This document shows, in pieces, positions 57,875 to 64,000 of a stretch of DNA of 64,000 bases. The notes under the pieces were generated by a model, which was not told the origin of the DNA, did not search any database, and saw only the letters and a list, made by a program, of their open reading frames with translations. The stretch covers positions 72,754,520 through 72,818,519 of the forward strand of contig NC_058339.1 of the NCBI RefSeq assembly GCF_905475395.1, written 5' to 3'. The position numbers and the translations under genes are program-made. Numbering within the stretch: position 1 is the first letter of the stretch; every line of letters begins with the position of its first letter. This DNA is from Chrysoperla carnea. Taxonomy: Eukaryota > Arthropoda > Insecta > Neuroptera > Chrysopidae.

Positions 57875-60216
57875 TCACGTCATATTAACACCTAATATTC
57901 GACTTGAATATTCGTAAACAACATAGCTAATACTAACTGCAGGTATAACTTTAATAAAATTGGGTGTGATGCCTCGATATAAGCCAGTGATGCCCTCATT
58001 ACGTAATATAGTTTTAGCAACACCACGCATCGTGCATTTTTGTAGATCGTTTTTCGAACAGTCTGTTGCTTGAAGCCGTGTACGTATTAGCGCTAATGGA
58101 TACGAACATACTTGGCCTAAAGTACTGGACGCACTACCACAAGCTAATAGCAAAAAAAATGACGGTTGTTCGTTATTGTTCGGATACGCTTTAATGTAAC
58201 TCTTTTTTAATGTTTCATAAACAGCTAAATCGATGCCCGCATATGGGATAATTCCCAAAATGTTTGGTATGTATCCCCGATAAAATGTATACGCTCCTTC
58301 ATGTTTATACATTTTTCGTATTAACTCCCATGCATTTTTATATTGTCCAGTTTTACGTAATGCTAAACGTGTTTTCATCACTTCCAATGGATAAATAGCC
58401 GTTTGACTGATAGCACCCGCAGATGCTCCACTAATAAATCGTTCGTATATACCTAGAGTTTTATTTGAATCACCACGTATTAAACGTTTGATTTGTTCAT
58501 ATGCAGCGAATTTTATCGCTGATTCTGGTGCAATTTTTATCACGTTTATTAAATTACCACGCCATAAACAAGTAACACCACCATCTTTTAACATGGACGA
58601 AAGTGTTTCACGAATTGTTTGTCGTTCAGCTCCCACCTAGAACAAATTTAAATTTTTATTAGTTAAGAGATCGATAGATGTTTAATAGTACAGTTAATAA
58701 GCCGGGAAGCATGGAAACAGCATTGATTTTAATGAAACTTTTTGTAACATGTTTATAGTCATCACAACTCCCCGAAAATGGGGAAAACACTCCCAAAGCT
58801 ACCCGTTTTCTTCTTTACACACTAGAAATATTCAGTTATTTTTCACCTGATGATTTTTTCTGTGACGCGGAGCCAAGGCCAAAGGACGCCACGGGGGTTA
58901 AGGTGGGAATCACCTATCGAGCAAAGCGAGTTTACCATATTATAAAATGGCGTAAATTAAATTGCTTAAGGTATACAGAGTGCTTTTTCAGTTGACCAAT
59001 GCTTGAAACTCGAAAAATAAGTTTTATTGATAAAAATGCTTCTATCAAAAAATGTTGTGTGTGTAGGCACACACCTTACGCAGACATTAAATTTGACCTG
59101 GGTTTTCAAGCTCAATAAAAAGCTTACTCTACTCCAAAACTGGTAATCGATAGATGAACACTTTAAATTAGAAAGTTGTTATTGATTAAACAAGTAAATA
59201 TTTTCCCGAAAATCGTACAGTTTAGACAAAAACGGACTAACAAGCTTTACCCAAAATTGTTTTTGGTATCAAAATTGTTATTTTGTATAATTGTTTCTGC
59301 GAAATCGAAAAAATTTTTCCAATAAATTCAATAAAAGACCATTTTTGTTCAAATTGAATGAACAAACGCACAGAAAGCTTGATTTTTGCTATCAATTATT
59401 GTTGTCTAAACTATTCGGTTTCCAAAAAAAATTTTTCAAACAAGAAATGTTTACGTATTAATAAAGAACAACTTTCTAATTTAAAGCGTTCATCTAATTT
59501 TTGTCAGTTATGAATCAGAGTGAGGTTTTAATTGAACTTGAAAACTAAGATCGAATTCGTTGCCGGTATAAGATGTGTGCTTTTGATACTAACATTTTTC
59601 GTTTGAAGCAATTTCCTCTATTAAATTTATTTATCGAAATTTGCAGATAGTTTGCGCAGATATAAGTTTTAATAATAAAATTTACCTGTAGAAATATTTT
59701 GAGTCGATCAAGCGGTGCTGTACACGTTCTTGAAATTGCACCAGCAAAACCACCTGCAGCTAAATGACGCCACCATTTTCCTGTTTGCATTTCACTTTGA
59801 GTGAAATCATCAGGAACATTCATATCCTCCCCAATATCCAGGTACTACAAAAAAAGAAAAGAAAATCATTTTAAAACTTTTCAATTCCAAAAAAACTAAA
59901 AACTAGACAGAACTCGAAAACTAAAGACATTAAGCAGTGAAATTTGGAAAACCTTATTGCTTTTAGTTTCAAGTTGAAATAATACAACTATATCTTCGCT
60001 AGCGAAAAGCAATTCGATATATGTGTGTGAACGATTTCATTGAAATATTTCGTTTACCTTTTTAATTTTATGTAATGGGTTGTCTAAATTGGTATTATTG
60101 GTACCAAAATACGATTTATTATTTTTATCCATGATAAATGGCGACTCAAATGAACTTTGAGAAAACGATATATTATAGTTAGATGAAGATGGCATTGTTG
60201 AATTCATCTTATACAT
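57875..60216 (-). CDS. SCaMC: mitochondrial ATP-Mg/phosphate carrier of the SCaMC type, EF-hand-less form
   Basis: Inner-membrane SLC25 carrier expected to exchange ATP-Mg for phosphate. Exons from the start: 60216-60058, 59844-59686 and 58636-57875, joining in phase 0 to 359 residues. [15 protein letters not shown] at about residues 54-68 is the signature that links EF-hands to the carrier domain in SCaMC proteins. Three carrier repeats follow with [17 protein letters not shown] and YPLALIRTR, plus [16 protein letters not shown] and [15 protein letters not shown]. The stop is after LGVNMT. The first exon encodes a Ser/Asn-rich 53-residue head with no EF-hand loop. It may be an alternative first exon, with calcium-binding exons beyond the window edge. 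The 58973-59640 MITE copy sits in intron 2. Confidence 0.9.
58637..59685. repeat. carrier intron 2 with MITE copy and dispersed repeat
   Basis: 58973-59640 is a copy of the 22494-type fold-back element that lacks its right end and stops at TTTATTTATCGAAAT. About 58685-58760 (ACAGTTAATAAGCC, AATGAAACTTTTTGTAAC) matches the repeat at 465-720. Confidence 0.7.
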
Positions 60217-63200
60217 TAAATACAATTTTACTTTAGAAAACCTTCTTCTAAAATTTGATTCGACATAATAACGTCATTTAGGATGATAGTGGACCGTCCC
60301 ACTTACAACTGCTTTTAAACTTTATTACGAGAATTTTAAACGTATTTTTAATTTTATATCATAAATTTTCATGTCTATGGTTGGTATATTTCGTTTGAAA
60401 AGTTGAAAAAAAATTTTTTTAGCTTTGTTATAAAAAATTCAAAATAGAAATGTGTGTATTGGAATATTCGCCCAAACATTTTTATTTTTCATGACATTTG
60501 AGAGACAACAATTTTTTTTTGACATATTAAGTTTTTTTATTTCTATCTTTCAATTGTTTGGTACTTAATTTAAAAATAAAATTTTGAAATCGCTTACACA
60601 AGATAATTTGGAGAAAATGTTTTTATTGATTTTCTGTGCAAGTTGCATGCAATTATTTGGTGATACATATTTTTTTGTGCAAGATTCTTCTACGTTTTTT
60701 GTACGATTATATTCTTCCATATGACTGCGGACGGTTTGTTATGATTTAATGGGGGTTCTGTAGTCAAATTGAGAGCATCCTTATTAAGTTTAGGAGTTTT
60801 ACGTGCAAATTTTTAAAACGCTCAATAAACATTTTTTATTTTATAATCAATCAATTTTAATAAAAATTGTGGTAACTGTTAGGGCGAGAAATCCTATAAA
60901 TGCCAGTTTTAACGAATTTTTAAAATTGTCTGCTAGCTTCAATTCCAACTTCCCGAAAAATACCTGTGCGCAACTTTAAAATCTTAATATGCTCAGAAAT
61001 CTTTCTTTAGTATATAATTAATCCAAAAAAATCAAAATCGTTTGGGAAGAAAATCATTTAGTTGGTTTTTCGACCCCCATCTCCACAAATCCCAGTATTT
61101 TATATTAAGAAGTATAAACTCATAAAAATTTATTATTTTTAACCCCCGAATTAAAAAAAGAATGTTATAAGCTTGACAGCTTTGTGTATATGTCTGTATG
61201 TCAGTGACATCGTAGCGCCCAAACGGATTAATCGATTTTGATTTTTTTTGTTTCGTTTGAAAGGTAATTTCATAAAAAGTGTTTTTAGCTATGTTTCAAG
61301 GGCAAATTTAGGGGTCCGTTACAAAAAAAAAAAAAAAAAAAATTAAAAAATTGGCGATGATCAAAATCGGTTCAGTTCGGAAAAGGCTTTAAGGAAAAGG
61401 GTAATTTAATAGACAGTGTTCTAAGATATATTTCCAGTGCGAGTTTAGGGTTCCGTATCCGAAAAATTTGTCGGGGATTTTTTAAATTTTGTAAATTTCA
61501 CTTGTTAATAATATTTGGGTTTTTTCAATTGTATAATGATGTACAGGGAGTTTCGTCCATTCATGAGAGGAGAATAAATAATTTGTCTGCTAGCTTCCGT
61601 TTTTCACAGTAAAAAAAAACTAATTTTTATCATTCATCTAAGGAAATTTTTTCTTTTTAACTAAGGTTTATGCATTTTGTGACACATACAATTTTACATA
61701 AAATGCATTTAGAAATAAATACAAAAGAAATTTTCAGCATGCAACTTTTTGTTAGGAAATTAAGTGTGCCAATTAACAGCTCTATAAAAGATTAAATATT
61801 AAACCCTCTCAAACCAAAGTACATAATCTATTGTGATGATAAAGCAAAATTCTTTAATTATTTGATAAAATAATTAATTTTACAGACTAACAAATTTTAA
61901 TTTCCATACAAACATTAAATAAACTTCACAATTTTTTAATTTTCATAAAAAAATATCAAATAAAATTGAACCTTGTAGTAATTTCATTTGAACTTTGATA
62001 TTCTTTTCTAATCAAAGTAAAAAATGTATATATGATGTATGCACAATCATTGCGGTCCGTAGATAAAAATAGACCTATTGTTTTTTTTGAAAATATAATC
62101 ATTGAAATTGTGTTACCTTTTTAGTAAAAGAGACGGTATAAGGTCGATTTAAACCCATCTAATAACCTGATGAGATATATTTTTTATGAAATTTAAACAT
62201 TCCTGTCATAGTTTTTCTAAAAAAAAGTGTTCATGGCCATTTTTAATTAAATTAATGTAATTAATTCTTTCCATGAACGGTTTTTTCAGGCAAGCCTGAC
62301 CCATTATTTTCGTAATTAAATTATTTTTCTTCTGATACCAATTTTGACTGGTTTACAGATCGGTGTAGATCTGCTTATACCATATGAACAGGTAAGTCAA
62401 TATAGGTAACCACACCGATTTGTTAATAATCGAAATTGGTATCAAAAGAAAGATAATTAAATTACGAAAATAATGGTATACGCTTGCCTGAAAAAAGTCG
62501 TTCATGAAAAAATTGACTAAAATTAATTTAATTAAAAATAGCCATGAACACTTTTCGACAGAAAAATTATGATAGGAGTATTTAAAAATCAATAAAACTT
62601 CAAACAAAAATAGTCCCATCTGGTTATCAGATGGCTGAAGATCGACCTTATACCATCTGTTAGACCATATCGATTTGACTTCAGTTTCAGTGGTTTGAAC
62701 AAACCTTTCTTGTCATCTTTCAATTTCAGATCAGTGGTTTTTATAGGCAATATGTATTACATCCATGTCACTTATTAGCCCAGGCGGAGACAAAAAAGAA
62801 AAAACTTAATCCTATACTTCTAATATTAGAAAATATTTGCTTGTTATCTAAAAGTGGTTATTTGAAAAGACAGACTTAAATTTTCATAATACGTTTGAAT
62901 AATTTCAGAACATGAGAATTAAATCTATTTTTAGATTTGATTTAGCGTCGCGTCGTTTTGACAAACATACAGTAAGTAAGTTCACATTCATAGTTAGCAG
63001 ACAATTATTTTGTCTGTGTGTACATATTGTTAAATTATTTTTATGTAACACAACTCATTACTTTGTGGTCTGGTCCTAATGTTTCTAGATTGTTCTACGA
63101 GTATGACTCTAGATTTTCTAAACATATCTCTCCATTGACTGTAAGATGTGCTATAAGTAGCTATTAAACTATTAAAGTAAATAAATAACCCAAAATAATA

Positions 63201-64000
63201 ATTTTAATTCAAAATGTGTGATAATATTTCGACAGTATTTTTCCTAACTTTTTTTTTTTTAATTATTATTTAAGATAGAACTAACTCATTATCTGTTTTT
63301 ATTTTTTATAAATCATGTAAATATTTTGGTGATATAATCATAAATTTCATGTTAAAATTTATACAAATTTTTGTTAGCCTTAATATGCCAGGGAAAAAAG
63401 TATTTTCCCAGATCTCTAGACGAAAGTACGGTCTTCTCGATTGTAACTCCAGGAAAAGCTTTTTGGCTTGATCCTAGGTTAGAAAATAATAATTCCTGTG
63501 ATATATAGCCTTGGTCTTTATATCACATATGCCACAAAAATGGTTCTTCCCTTAGTTAAATACAGCTAGTAAGATCTTACTTTCGAGTAGGGAACAGAGA
63601 AAATAATATACAACCAATGCCAGAATGTTGAAGCCCTGGCGTATGTGGGATAAAAGTCGGTGCATTGTGTCACACTGCTTTTTTTCCTGAAATAATTATC
63701 GTACAGAAGTCTACCGGGAGCCATTCGAAAGCTAAAAGTTTCTTCTACGAAGCTCTTTTATTTTTATAAAGAAATTTAATTTTTAAAGAAAGTTTATTAT
63801 GATTTTATGAAAAGACATTTTTAGTTTTTATAGTTATCTAAAATAGTGTATCAGTAATTTTGTTGATTTAATTTTACTAATTATTTTTTATTTAATTAAA
63901 GACTTTTGTACTTTTGGGAACCGGTAGGAACCCAGTAATTATAAAATAGTTAAGTACTACTCTTCTCTCTTTATTACTTTTTATTCAGCCGAGTAAACTT
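60217..64000. other. region upstream of the carrier gene, repeats only
   Basis: No exon or ORF with family resemblance was found on either strand. A dispersed repeat is at about 61134-61500 (CATCGTAGCGCCCAAACGG, GGGTCCGTTAC). The long fold-back is at 62135-62654. If EF-hand exons of the carrier exist, they are further out. Confidence 0.55.
62135..62654. repeat. long fold-back element, 520 bp
   Basis: Arms of about 210-240 bases are inverted copies: GGTATAAGGTCGAT against ATCGACCTTATACC at the ends, and inside GTGTTCATGGCCATTTTTAA against TTAAAAATAGCCATGAACAC, and TTCTTCTGATACCAATTT against AATTGGTATCAAAAGAA. The centre is about 50 bases. It is related in design and ends to 13558-14073. Confidence 0.8.

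Noticed and set aside
62353-62619. 88-codon minus-strand open frame, hydrophobic
   Set aside because: It lies in the right arm and centre of a fold-back element; the hydrophobic residues come from AT-rich sequence.

Overview
The window is AT-rich nuclear DNA from an insect. All five protein genes are broken by introns with GT..AG borders, many introns are short and T-rich at the acceptor, and the proteins match animal families. The two adjacent PHD fingers before the bromodomain of the NURF301 gene fit the insect form of that protein. The order of insect cannot be fixed from the sequence. Accessory DNA is dominated by fold-back (MITE-like) elements, tRNA-derived SINE-like pieces, non-LTR retrotransposon tails and one broken mariner.

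Layout. 1-5349: noncoding, probably a large intron of the first gene, with several inverted-repeat elements. 5350-13252 (+): last seven exons of the chromatin remodeler subunit NURF301/BPTF. 13253-21528: intergenic, with fold-back elements and three retrotransposon tails. 21529-31413 (-): complete seven-exon mitochondrial 4-aminobutyrate aminotransferase. 31414-34109: divergent intergenic region with a TATA-like box for GABA-T and one unrecognised short ORF. 34110-45780 (+): complete 14-exon flightless-I. 45781-49998: degenerate satellite, mariner relic, and four small hairpin units whose arms change together. 49999-51856 (-): complete four-exon 6-phosphogluconolactonase. 51857-57874: nested repeats, including a roughly 2 kb element with near-identical 135 bp inverted arms. 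57875-60216 (-): mitochondrial ATP-Mg/phosphate carrier of the SCaMC family, with a first exon lacking EF-hands. 60217-64000: repeats only, no gene seen.

The five genes are housekeeping genes with no evident shared pathway: chromatin remodelling, GABA breakdown in mitochondria, actin regulation, the pentose phosphate pathway and mitochondrial nucleotide transport. Their exon phases join cleanly to intact proteins of family-typical length: 498 aa GABA-T, 1242 aa flightless-I, 236 aa lactonase, 359 aa carrier.

I found no dedicated new multi-gene system. The best leads are the hairpin cluster at 47739-49330 with co-varying arms, the EF-hand-less carrier start, the unrecognised ORF at 33767-33970, and several fold-back families whose copies can be paired inside the window. 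Coordinates were read by eye, so single-base errors at exon borders are possible.
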